Shown here: piece after piece, positions 25,038 to 32,974 of the stretch
How positions within the stretch are numbered: the first letter of the stretch is position 1
Layout of the letters: every line of letters begins with the position of its first letter
NCBI GenBank assembly: GCA_020637235.1
Contig: JACJWG010000006.1
Span: 62,001-126,000, forward strand
Direction: 5' to 3'
Length of the DNA stretch: 64,000 nt
Source of the DNA: Acidimicrobiaceae bacterium
GTDB taxonomy: Bacteria; Actinomycetota; Acidimicrobiia; Acidimicrobiales; Ilumatobacteraceae
Translations under genes and position numbers: made by a program
The notes under the pieces: generated by a model
Told to the model about the DNA's origin: nothing
Databases searched by the model: none
Seen by the model: only the letters and a program-made list of their open reading frames with translations

Positions 25038-27467
25038 ATGTCGCTCGTGCAACACGGCGGACGTGATCGTTGCACCTCCCGATCGCACGCGATCGCCGCA
25101 GTGATCGTCACGATCGCCGCGCTCGTCGCATGGACGGTGGGGCCCCGGCTCGAGCCGTCGGTCGCGCGCGCCGCCGTCCCGAGCGGTTGTGCGCTCGCCG
25201 GCACGTCCACGTTCTCACTCACCGGCTCGGGTGCCTCGGCGCCGTTCAGCCCCGGCACCGGCACGTTGCCGGCGGTGATGCTCTTCGCCGACTTCAGCGA
25301 CGCACCGGGCGCCACGGCGGCCGGTGCGGCCGAGTCGCCCTCGGTGCTCTACGACACGTACGTCCCTCCGGCGCGGTCGTGGTTCACCACCGCGTCCGGC
25401 GGACGGTTCGACGTGACGATCGCGACGACCACGTCGTGGCTGCGGATGCCGAAGCGGTCAGACCAGTACGGCTTCGCAGACGGGCTCACCTTCGCCGAGC
25501 ACCAGCGCCTGCTGCAGGACGCCATCACCACGGCCGGCAACCTGGTGCCGGCCAACGTCGCGCTCGTGTACGTGGTGACGTCCGTGAACCCGTCGATGAC
25601 CGGTTCGGCGGCGTTCCACGGCGTGGTGGGCAACGCGCTGCGGACGACGTCGAACCGCGAGATCCTCGGTGGGGTGACGCTCGGCAACGACCTCCGATTC
25701 GGGCTGCCCGGCTACGGCTCGATGATCCTGGTGCACGAGACGCTGCACCGGCTCGGCCTGCCCGATCTGTACGCGTTCGACGCCGGGTACCCGGAGATCC
25801 ATCGGTTCGTCGGCTCGTGGGACCCGATGGGCTGGGTCGCGAACGGGGCGAACCCGATGGCATGGCAGGAGGCCCACCTCGGGTGGATCGACGCCGCGCA
25901 ACTGGTGTGCACCACCCCCGGCACGAAGCGCACGTACACGCTGTCGCCGGTCGGCTCGTCGGCCGCGGGCACGAAGGCGATCGTGGTGAAGACCGGGCCG
26001 ACGACGGCGATCGTGGCCGAGAACCGTCAGGCGGTCGGGGTCGACCAACGTCTCGCCGGCACGTGTGATCGGGGGATGTTGGTGTACCGGGTCGATGCGG
26101 CGGCGCTCACCGGTCGCGGGCCGGTGCAGGTGCAACGACCACCCGGTGTCGTCGACGACGACTCCGATCGGATCCAGACGTGCGGGTTGTTGTACGCAGC
26201 AACGTTCGATGCCCGCCCCGGCAAGTCCGACACCTACGTCGACCCCACGACCGGCACCAGCATCCGCGTCGTCACCACGAGCGCCGGTGGCGATCTCGTG
26301 GTCGAGGTGGTGCGTCCCGCGACGGTGCCACCGGCCGGTGACGGCGTGTTCGTCGGGGTGAGCCCCGAGCGACTGCTCGACACGCGGCCCGAGAGCCTCG
26401 TCGGGTTCGCCGGCGCCAAGCCGGTCGCCGGCGACACGATCGCCCTCCAGATCACCGGCGTGGGCGCCGGTCAGGTGCCGCCCGTCGCGGGCGCGGTGGC
26501 ACTGAACGTCACCGGCGTCGACCCCACCGACGACGGCTTCGTCACCGTCTGGCCGTGCGATCAACCACGCCCGAACACGTCGTCGCTCAACTTGCGCCGG
26601 GGCATCACGACACCCAATGCGGTCGTGAGCAAGCTGTCGGCGGCCGGCACGGTGTGCCTGTTCACCCAGTCCGGCACGCATCTCGTCGTCGACGTCTCCG
26701 GCTACGTGAATCGTGGTTCGTCGTTCGTCGCGGTGCAGCCGGATCGCCTGCTCGACACCCGGCCGGAAAGCCTCGTCGGCGCGTCGGGCGAACGTCCCGG
26801 TGTCGGGGCCTCGGTTCGGGTGCAGGTGGTGGGGGCGGGTGCGGGCTCGGTGCCGGCTGCGGCACGATCGGTGCTCGCGAACGTCACCGGTGTGGCTGCG
26901 TCGGCGGCCGGCTTCGTGACCGCGTGGCCATGCGACGCGCCGCGCCCCACGGCCTCCACGCTCAACCTCGCCGCCGGCGAGACCCGCCCCAACCTCGCCG
27001 TCGTGAAGCTCGCCGCCGACGGCTCGTTGTGTCTGTTCACCCAGTCGGGCGCCGATCTGCTGGTCGACGTCGTGGGCTACACCACCGACGCCGCCACCTT
27101 CCGCCCGGTGCAGCCGGAGCGCATACTCGACACCCGGGCCGCTTCGGGCCCCATCGGCCACGACGGTGCCGGACCGGGCGCGGGCGACGTGATCGAGGTG
27201 CAGATCACCGGCGCCGGGACCGGTGCCGTGCCACCGACGGCCACCGCAGTGGCCGTCAACGTCACCGGTGTCGAACCGGGCGCCGATGGGTTCGTCACGG
27301 TGTGGCCCTGCGGCTCGCCGCGGCCGACGGCCTCCACCCTGAACCTCGAGGCGGGGCAGGTGGCGGCGAACCTCGCCATGGTGAAGCTCGGTGACGGAGG
27401 ACGGATCTGCCTCTACACCCAGCGAGCGCTCGATCTCGTGGTCGACGTCAGCGGGTACGTCGTCTGA
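25038..27467 (+). CDS. Secreted M6-type metallopeptidase-like protein with three cell-wall-repeat-like domains
   Basis: An 809-residue exported protein. A Sec signal peptide covers about residues 1-50 (hydrophobic AIAAVIVTIAALVAW, cleavage probably after ARA). The catalytic region contains the zinc motif HETLHRLGLPDLY near residue 235, the M6-type HExxHxxGxPD pattern. From about residue 435 to the end are three repeats of about 115 residues, each opening with a RLLDTRP or RILDTRA block, having VTGV and FVTVWPC or FVTAWPC in the middle, and closing with LVVDVSGYV or LVDVVGYT. Such repeats are frequent in secreted proteins of Acidimicrobiia and probably bind the cell surface. It is a stand-alone gene unrelated to amine catabolism. 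Confidence 0.82.
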   Translation: MSLVQHGGRDRCTSRSHAIAAVIVTIAALVAWTVGPRLEPSVARAAVPSGCALAGTSTFSLTGSGASAPFSPGTGTLPAVMLFADFSDAPGATAAGAAESPSVLYDTYVPPARSWFTTASGGRFDVTIATTTSWLRMPKRSDQYGFADGLTFAEHQRLLQDAITTAGNLVPANVALVYVVTSVNPSMTGSAAFHGVVGNALRTTSNREILGGVTLGNDLRFGLPGYGSMILVHETLHRLGLPDLYAFDAGYPEIHRFVGSWDPMGWVANGANPMAWQEAHLGWIDAAQLVCTTPGTKRTYTLSPVGSSAAGTKAIVVKTGPTTAIVAENRQAVGVDQRLAGTCDRGMLVYRVDAAALTGRGPVQVQRPPGVVDDDSDRIQTCGLLYAATFDARPGKSDTYVDPTTGTSIRVVTTSAGGDLVVEVVRPATVPPAGDGVFVGVSPERLLDTRPESLVGFAGAKPVAGDTIALQITGVGAGQVPPVAGAVALNVTGVDPTDDGFVTVWPCDQPRPNTSSLNLRRGITTPNAVVSKLSAAGTVCLFTQSGTHLVVDVSGYVNRGSSFVAVQPDRLLDTRPESLVGASGERPGVGASVRVQVVGAGAGSVPAAARSVLANVTGVAASAAGFVTAWPCDAPRPTASTLNLAAGETRPNLAVVKLAADGSLCLFTQSGADLLVDVVGYTTDAATFRPVQPERILDTRAASGPIGHDGAGPGAGDVIEVQITGAGTGAVPPTATAVAVNVTGVEPGADGFVTVWPCGSPRPTASTLNLEAGQVAANLAMVKLGDGGRICLYTQRALDLVVDVSGYVV

Positions 27468-27511
27468 CGGCGGTGCCCGGCGGGCGTCGCCTCCGGGTCG
27501 CGCCGGTCTCG

Positions 27512-27541
27512 TTCCACCACTCGGAACGAGTGCCGTATGAT
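27512..27541 (+). promoter_or_regulatory. Candidate promoter of iclR
   Basis: TTCCAC (27512-27517) and a good -10 box TATGAT (27536-27541) are 18 bp apart, giving a predicted leader of about 45 nt before ATG 27594. Both boxes lie inside the palindromic operator pair. Confidence 0.5.
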
Positions 27542-27545
27542 GGAA
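27512..27545. promoter_or_regulatory. Tandem 15-bp palindromes (candidate IclR autoregulatory operator)
   Basis: TTCCACCACTCGGAA (27512-27526) matches TTCCRCNNNGYGGAA with one mismatch; a weaker second half, TGCCGTATGATGGAA (27531-27545), follows 19 bp on. The pair covers both promoter boxes of the iclR gene, as expected for autorepression. Confidence 0.55.
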
Positions 27546-27593
27546 CGCCATGTTCGCAGCGACGCCCGGCGGCACGATCGACAGGGTGTCCCG

Positions 27594-28331
27594 ATGACCA
27601 CGGTGCAGTCGATCGACCGGGCGTTCTCGGTGCTCCGGGCGCTCCTGCCCGGCCCGTCCGGCGTGACCGACATCGCCGAGCGGGTGGGCCTGCCGAAGAG
27701 CACCGTGTCACGGTTGCTGTCCACTCTCGAGGAACTCGGGGCGGTCGAGCAGCTCGAGACCGGCGGCGGGTACCGCATCGGCGCAGCGATGGCCGAGTTC
27801 GCGGCGGCGGCGCGCCCGGGACGCACCCTCGTCGGCATGGTGCGGCCGCAGCTGCTGCGGCTGTCGGCTGCGACCGGTGAGGCGGCAGGGCTGTCGGTCC
27901 CCGATGGCGACTCGATGCTGTACCTCGACCAGATCAACGCCGACACCGAGCTGCAGGTGCGCGACTGGACCGGGACGCGCATCCCGCTGCACGCCGTCCC
28001 GTCCGGTCAGGTGGTGCTCGCCGAGATGCCTCGGGCCGACCGGGACGCGTACCTGGCCCGCGAGCTCGAGGCGTTCACCGCTGCCACGATCGTCGACGTC
28101 GCCGTGTTGCGCGCTCGACTCGAGCAGGTGCGGCGCGACGGCTTCGCCTACTCGATCGACGAGTTCGCCGACGGGTTGAGCTCCATCGCCGCGCCGTTGC
28201 GCACCGTCGACGGACGTGTGATCGGCGCGCTCCACGTCTACGGCCCGTCGTACCGGCTGTGTGACGAGCGCAACCCGGCCGCGCTCGGTGCCTTGGTGGC
28301 CGACGCCGCCGCACGGGTGCGGCTCGACTGA
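27594..28331 (+). CDS. IclR-family transcriptional regulator
   Basis: A 245-residue IclR protein. The N-terminal winged helix-turn-helix spans about residues 5-65 (GVTDIAERVGLPKSTVSRLL is the HTH core), and the effector-binding domain fills the rest, ending in the family block IGALHVYGPSYRLCDE. IclR proteins are usually dimeric or tetrameric repressors or activators of catabolic genes. ATG 27594 is chosen because an upstream ATG at 27537 would lie inside the operator/promoter and add 19 residues before the conserved domain. Its own promoter carries the same tandem palindrome as the fhs and corrinoid operons, so it is the best candidate regulator of all three. The effector is probably a betaine-pathway metabolite, by inference only. 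Confidence 0.9.
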   Translation: MTTVQSIDRAFSVLRALLPGPSGVTDIAERVGLPKSTVSRLLSTLEELGAVEQLETGGGYRIGAAMAEFAAAARPGRTLVGMVRPQLLRLSAATGEAAGLSVPDGDSMLYLDQINADTELQVRDWTGTRIPLHAVPSGQVVLAEMPRADRDAYLARELEAFTAATIVDVAVLRARLEQVRRDGFAYSIDEFADGLSSIAAPLRTVDGRVIGALHVYGPSYRLCDERNPAALGALVADAAARVRLD

Positions 28332-28405
28332 CGCGTGCCGCCCGTGCCCCCGCCCCGCTCCCCCGACCGACCGACCGACGAGAACTCGTCCGAACCGAGG
28401 TGCTG

Positions 28406-30070
28406 ATGACCGACCGCTACGACTACGTGATCGTCGGAGGAGGGTCGGCCGGCTCGGCGCTGGCCAACCGCCTGAGCGCAGATCCCGGCAACCGGGTGCT
28501 CGTGCTCGAGGCCGGACGACCCGATCACCGCTGGGACGTGTTCATCCACATGCCGGCGGCACTGATGTTCCCGATCGGCAGCCGCTTCTACGACTGGAAG
28601 TACGAGAGCGAGCCCGAGCCGCACATGAACGGTCGTCGCATCTATCACGCTCGCGGGAAGGTGCTCGGCGGCTCGAGTTCGATCAACGGGATGATCTTCC
28701 AGCGCGGCAACCCGCTCGACTACGAACGCTGGGCCGCCGACCCCGGCATGGGCACCTGGGACTACGCCCACTGCCTGCCGTACTTCAAGAAGATGGAGAC
28801 CTGCCTCGCCGGTGCCGACGAGTTCCGCGGGGGCAACGGTCCGCTCGAGCTCGAGCGTGGTCCGTCACAGAACCCGCTGATCGACGCGTTCCTCGCCGCC
28901 ACCGAGCAGGCCGGCTTCCCCCGTACCGACGACGTCAACGGCTACCGGCAGGAGGGGTTCGCGCGCTTCGACCGCAACGTGCGCCGCGGCCGCCGGCTGT
29001 CGGCGTCGAAGGCGTACCTGTGGCCGATCCGTCAGCGCTCCAACCTCACCATCCGCACCCGGGCGATGGTGCACCGGGTGCTGTTCGACGGCACCCGGGC
29101 GACCGGCGTGGAGTACTCCACCCGCGACGTCGCGGGCAGGCGCACCATCCACACCGTGCGCGCGGGCGAGGTGGTGTTGAGCGGTGGCGCCTTCAACACG
29201 CCGCAGGTGCTGCAACTGAGTGGCGTCGGTGATGCTGCGCTGCTCGGTTCGCTCGGCATCCCCGTCGTCCACGACCTCCCGGCGGTGGGCCAGCACCTGC
29301 AGGACCACCTCGAGGTGTACGTCCAGCACGCGTGCACACAGCCCGTCTCGCTGCAGCCCTCGCTGCAGATGTGGCGTCGTCCGTTCATCGGGGCCGACTG
29401 GCTGTTCCGGCGCAGGGGTCCTGGCGCGAGCAACCACTTCGAGTCCGGTGGCTTCGCCCGCAGCAACGACGACGTCGCCTACCCCAACCTGATGTTCCAC
29501 TTCCTGCCGATCGCCGTGCGGTACGACGGTTCGGCTCCCGCCGGCGGCCACGGTTACCAGGTGCACATCGGACCGATGTACTCCAACAGCGAGGGGTCCG
29601 TCACGATCACGTCGACCGACCCCACCGTGAAGCCGGCGCTCCGCTTCAACTACCTGTCGACCCCGGAGGATCGACGCGAGTGGGTGGAGGCGATCCGGTT
29701 GGCGCGCACGATCCTCGGACAGCAGGCGATGGCGCCGTTCGACGGCGGCGAGACGTCGCCGGGACCATCGGTCGAGTCCGACGAGGAGATCCTCGAGTGG
29801 GTCCGCAGGGACGGCGAGACGGCCCTGCACCCGAGCTGCACGTGCCGCATGGGCGCCGCCGACGACTCGAGCGTGGTCGACCCGCTCACGATGAAGGTGT
29901 GGGGCGTCGACGGCGTTCGCGTGTGCGACGCGTCGGCGATGCGCTACGTCACCAACGGCAACATCTACGCGCCGGTGATGATGATGGCGGAGAAGGCGGC
30001 CGACCTGATCCTCGGCAACACACCGCTGCCGCCCGAGCCCGTCGCCTTCCACCGCCATCAACGGGCCTGA
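28406..30070 (+). CDS. betA: GMC oxidoreductase, choline dehydrogenase-like
   Basis: A 554-residue FAD flavoprotein of the GMC family with the length of bacterial choline dehydrogenase. The ADP-binding motif YVIVGGGSAGSALANRL is at residues 7-23, the first PROSITE-like block KVLGGSSSINGMIFQRGNP is near residue 90, and the catalytic pair sits in HPSCTCRMG (His) and TNGNIYAP (Asn). Choline dehydrogenase oxidises choline to betaine aldehyde and on to betaine with a membrane acceptor. GMC enzymes are easily mis-assigned, but the setting in a betaine locus supports the choline assignment. ATG 28406 has a GAGG site 5 bp before; GTG 28400 is an alternative. No betaine-aldehyde dehydrogenase lies nearby. 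Confidence 0.75.
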   Translation: MTDRYDYVIVGGGSAGSALANRLSADPGNRVLVLEAGRPDHRWDVFIHMPAALMFPIGSRFYDWKYESEPEPHMNGRRIYHARGKVLGGSSSINGMIFQRGNPLDYERWAADPGMGTWDYAHCLPYFKKMETCLAGADEFRGGNGPLELERGPSQNPLIDAFLAATEQAGFPRTDDVNGYRQEGFARFDRNVRRGRRLSASKAYLWPIRQRSNLTIRTRAMVHRVLFDGTRATGVEYSTRDVAGRRTIHTVRAGEVVLSGGAFNTPQVLQLSGVGDAALLGSLGIPVVHDLPAVGQHLQDHLEVYVQHACTQPVSLQPSLQMWRRPFIGADWLFRRRGPGASNHFESGGFARSNDDVAYPNLMFHFLPIAVRYDGSAPAGGHGYQVHIGPMYSNSEGSVTITSTDPTVKPALRFNYLSTPEDRREWVEAIRLARTILGQQAMAPFDGGETSPGPSVESDEEILEWVRRDGETALHPSCTCRMGAADDSSVVDPLTMKVWGVDGVRVCDASAMRYVTNGNIYAPVMMMAEKAADLILGNTPLPPEPVAFHRHQRA

Positions 30071-30083
30071 ACCCCGCCGGGGT
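30071..30083. terminator. Short hairpin between convergent betA-like and VOC genes
   Basis: ACCCC-GCC-GGGGT forms a small 5-bp stem in the 12-bp gap between the two converging genes. It could help bidirectional termination but is short and has no T-run. Confidence 0.25.
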
Positions 30084-30490
30084 CAGAACATCTGACCGAT
30101 GCGGATCGCGTTGCCGAACGGGTCGCGGATGCCGAAGTCGATGCCGTACGGTCGCTCGGTCGGCTCGTCGGTGAAGTCGACGCCCTTGGCCCGCAACGCG
30201 CCCGCGGTGGCATGCGCGTCGTCGGTGGTGAGGAACAGGTACCCGCCGGTCATGCCCTTGCTCAGGAGATCGCGCACCTGCTGCGCCGTGGCATCGTCCA
30301 TGCGCGGCGGGCCGGGAACCTCGAGCAGGATCTCGCGCACCTCGTCGCCGGGGACACGCACCGTGAGCCATCGCATGAAGCCGAGGTCGACGTCGGCCGC
30401 GACCTCGAGGCCGATGGTGCCGACGTAGAAGCGGAGCGCTTCGTCCTGGTCGGTGACGTAGATCTGGGAGCGGCTGATGGCGTTGAACAT
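30083..30490 (-). CDS. VOC/glyoxalase-fold protein
   Basis: A 135-residue protein of the vicinal oxygen chelate (glyoxalase/bleomycin-resistance/dioxygenase) superfamily. The paired beta-alpha-beta-beta-beta modules begin at RSQIYVTDQDEALRFYVGTIGLEV and continue at GGYLFLTTDDAHATAGALRAKG, ending with GIDFGIRDPFGNAIRIGQ, the typical last strand with a metal-ligand position. Members bind a divalent metal or just a small ligand, and the function here cannot be assigned. It is the last gene on the minus strand of the betaine-importer operon, 10 bp after the AraC gene, so it is probably co-transcribed. Confidence 0.85.
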   Translation of the reverse strand: MFNAISRSQIYVTDQDEALRFYVGTIGLEVAADVDLGFMRWLTVRVPGDEVREILLEVPGPPRMDDATAQQVRDLLSKGMTGGYLFLTTDDAHATAGALRAKGVDFTDEPTERPYGIDFGIRDPFGNAIRIGQMF

Positions 30491-30500
30491 GCTCCTGACG

Positions 30501-30947
30501 CTACGGAGTGCGCTGCGCAGCCGCTTCTCCGAAACTGCTCGGTCGCGTCCAGGTCATCACGAAGCAGTTCGGCACCGCCGGCAACGGTCCGCGTGAGCGG
30601 TGCGCCGTCGGCGTCTCACCGACGACGGCGCGGAAGGTGCGGCCGAACGTGCCGAGGCTGCCGAAGCCCACCTGCAGACAGATGTCGAGGATCGGCGCGT
30701 CGGAGGCGCGCAACAGGTACATCGCTCGCTCGATCCGGCGACGTTGCAGATACCGGTGCGGTGTCTCGCCGAACGTGGCTCGGAACGTGCGGATGAAGTG
30801 AGCCGGCGACATCGCCGACATCGACGCGAGCGCCTCGATGTCGAGTGGCTCGGACCAACGTCGGTCGATGGTGTCCTTCGCGCGCAGCATCGACCGGTTG
30901 GTGATCTCGGTCGGCGAGGCCGTTGCGGCGCGTGCCTCGTGCGTCAT
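30501..30947 (-). CDS. Short AraC-family DNA-binding protein
   Basis: A 148-residue protein consisting almost entirely of an AraC/XylS DNA-binding domain: two helix-turn-helix units (first around IEALASMSAMSPAHFIRTF, second around ILDICLQVGFGSLGTFGRTF) and a short C-terminal tail. It lacks the usual N-terminal ligand-binding domain, so it may respond to a partner or act constitutively. The ATG at 30947 overlaps the stop of the upstream dehydrogenase by 4 bp, placing it inside the betaine-importer operon. It might regulate that operon or the neighbouring betA-like gene. A VOC protein follows after 10 bp. Confidence 0.88.
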   Translation of the reverse strand: MTHEARAATASPTEITNRSMLRAKDTIDRRWSEPLDIEALASMSAMSPAHFIRTFRATFGETPHRYLQRRRIERAMYLLRASDAPILDICLQVGFGSLGTFGRTFRAVVGETPTAHRSRGPLPAVPNCFVMTWTRPSSFGEAAAQRTP

Positions 30948-31951
30948 GCGAGGCGGGGCGGGAAGCCCGGTGCCCGGAGGTCGGTGCCGAGGGCATCTTC
31001 GAGCAGCTTCACGACCTGCGTGCTCCAGGCATCGCCACCGTACTGCTGGCGGGCGCGGACGAAGGTCTGCTCGGTGGCCGCCGCGAGGTCGAGCGGCACA
31101 CCGAATCGACGCCCGAAGTCGGTGGCGAACCCGAGATCCTTGCACGCCAGGTCCATCGTGAACGCGATGTCGTAGCTGCCGTTCAGGATCAGCTGGCTCT
31201 CGGTCTCGTGCACGAAGCTGTTCCCCGAGCTGTGGCGGATGGCCTCGAACGCCATCGCGAGATCGAGCCCTCCTCGCTTCGCGAGCATCAGTGCCTCGCC
31301 GGCCGCCACGAGGTGCACGAAGGCGAGCATGTTGGTGATCACCTTGATCACCGCGGCGGAGCCGAGATCGCCCATGTGCAGCACCGGCGATCCGATCGCG
31401 TCGAGCAGGTGTCGATGCTCGTCGACCAGTGCGGCGTCGCCGCCGACGAGCACCGTGATCTCGCCGGCGGCCGCCTTGTGGACGCCGCCGGTGACCGGCG
31501 CCTCGAGCACGCGCACGCCGTGAGCCGCGGCGAGCGCTGCCAGGCGCAGTGTCTCGTCGCGGTCGTTGGTGCTGTTGTCGATCCAGGTGGTCCCCGCCAC
31601 CGCGTGGGCGAGCAACCCGTCGGGTCCGGCGATCACGGCGTCCACCGCTGCCGGCGAGGGCAGGCACGTGAACACCACCTCGCTCTCGCCGGCCACCTCG
31701 GCGATCGACGACGCTCGGCGAGCCCCGCTCGCGACGAGGGCGTCGCCGCGAGCGGGGTCGAGATCGTGCACCGTGAGCTGGTGCCCGGCGCGCACGAGGC
31801 CTGCGGCGAGATGACCGCCGAGGTGACCGAGGCCGATGTAGCCGACCCGAGCTGGCCGGCTGCGTCCGTCGGTCGGATCGTCGCCGGCGGTCGGTCCGGA
31901 TGCGCTCAGGACGTCCAGGCCGCCACCACGTCGGGGTTCGCGTTCACCCAC
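30944..31951 (-). CDS. 3-hydroxyisobutyrate dehydrogenase-family NAD(P)-dependent oxidoreductase
   Basis: A protein of up to 335 residues in the beta-hydroxyacid dehydrogenase family. The dinucleotide fold starts at ARVGYIGLGHLGGHLAAGL, the substrate-binding block is EAPVTGGVHKAAAGE, and the catalytic lysine lies in GSAAVIKVITNML. The family oxidises short beta-hydroxyacids such as 3-hydroxyisobutyrate or tartronate semialdehyde relatives. The only non-CTG start is GTG 31951, which lies 46 bp inside the 3' end of the binding-protein gene and gives an atypical ~33-residue N-terminal extension, so the true start is uncertain. It is fourth in the betaine-importer operon. Its substrate is unknown. 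Confidence 0.85.
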   Translation of the reverse strand: MGEREPRRGGGLDVLSASGPTAGDDPTDGRSRPARVGYIGLGHLGGHLAAGLVRAGHQLTVHDLDPARGDALVASGARRASSIAEVAGESEVVFTCLPSPAAVDAVIAGPDGLLAHAVAGTTWIDNSTNDRDETLRLAALAAAHGVRVLEAPVTGGVHKAAAGEITVLVGGDAALVDEHRHLLDAIGSPVLHMGDLGSAAVIKVITNMLAFVHLVAAGEALMLAKRGGLDLAMAFEAIRHSSGNSFVHETESQLILNGSYDIAFTMDLACKDLGFATDFGRRFGVPLDLAAATEQTFVRARQQYGGDAWSTQVVKLLEDALGTDLRAPGFPPRLA

Positions 31952-32925
31952 TGTGTGGCCGCGTCGAGCGGCGACATGCCGTCACGGTCGACGAAGCCGG
32001 CGATCTCGCTCTGCTGCTCGGTGGTGAGTTGCAGCTTCGACAGCACGGCGAAGGCGGTGGCGTTCTTGGCCTCGAGCCCGGCGCTCGCGGCCTTGTACAG
32101 CTCGTCCACCGAGTAGTCACACGCGTAGAGACCGTCGCCGGCGGCAGCCGACGCGAGGCACTCGTCGGTCACCTCGGGCAAGGTCACCTCGGTGAGGTCG
32201 GCCTCCAGTTGCTTCCAGTGCGGCTGCCAGAACTGCAACAGCAGCGGCGTCTGATCGGCGATCGCCTTGTCGATCTCGGTGAGCAAGGCTGCCTCCGAGC
32301 CGGCGACCACGTACTTGAGCGGCAGGTCGAGGTTGGCGATGATCTGCTCGTCGAAGGTGACGTAGGTCGGATCGCCCATCAGGAACTGGCCGAGCTCGCC
32401 CGACTCGGCCGTCGCGAAGAGTGCGGCGAGCTCGGGGTCCTGGAAGCCCTCCCAGGTGGCGAGCTCGGGGTGTTCGTCGACGACGAACGTCGGGACGTAC
32501 CAGCCGATCTTGGCCGACGGGCCGAGCAGGCCGAGATCGACGACCGACTTCTTGCCGGCGATGTACGTCTCGTAGTCGGCCGCATGGCCCGACGGCCACA
32601 CCTCGAGCACGGCGTCGATACTGCCGTCGTCGAGGCCGACCCACGTGGCGTTCTCGTCGATGTCGAGCAGCTCGACCGGGGTGCCGAGGCTCTCGAGCAC
32701 CACCTTCGCGACGTTGGCGTTGACGGCGGATCCGGTCCAGGGGTTCACCGCGAGGACGATGCCCTCGCCCGTGGCGGGCGCGTCGCCGCCCGCATCAGCG
32801 GTCGTCGTGGCGCTCCCGCCGCCGTCGTCGGCGTCGTCGCCGTCGTCGCTGCCACACGCGCCGAGCAGGCCGGCGAGCGCCAGACCTGCCGCGAGTAGTT
32901 GCACGCTGCGTCGGTGGTTCCTCAT
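31906..32925 (-). CDS. Glycine betaine/proline-betaine ABC transporter substrate-binding lipoprotein
   Basis: A 339-residue OpuAC/ProX-type binding protein. The signal peptide ends in a lipobox LLGAC, followed by an acidic/Gly/Thr linker of about 30 residues. The mature part begins IVLAVNPWTGSAVNANV and contains several tryptophans (NPWTG, ATWVG, LEVWPSG, IGWYV) of the kind that build the aromatic cage for the trimethylammonium group. The ligand is therefore probably glycine betaine, choline or proline betaine. It is encoded after the ATPase and permease, 49 bp downstream of the latter. In this context uptake probably feeds catabolism as well as osmoprotection. Confidence 0.9.
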   Translation of the reverse strand: MRNHRRSVQLLAAGLALAGLLGACGSDDGDDADDGGGSATTTADAGGDAPATGEGIVLAVNPWTGSAVNANVAKVVLESLGTPVELLDIDENATWVGLDDGSIDAVLEVWPSGHAADYETYIAGKKSVVDLGLLGPSAKIGWYVPTFVVDEHPELATWEGFQDPELAALFATAESGELGQFLMGDPTYVTFDEQIIANLDLPLKYVVAGSEAALLTEIDKAIADQTPLLLQFWQPHWKQLEADLTEVTLPEVTDECLASAAAGDGLYACDYSVDELYKAASAGLEAKNATAFAVLSKLQLTTEQQSEIAGFVDRDGMSPLDAATQWVNANPDVVAAWTS

Positions 32926-32974
32926 CGTGATGGTTCCTCCCCTGGTGGTCCCGCCGTGGCGGGTGCTGCGGCGC

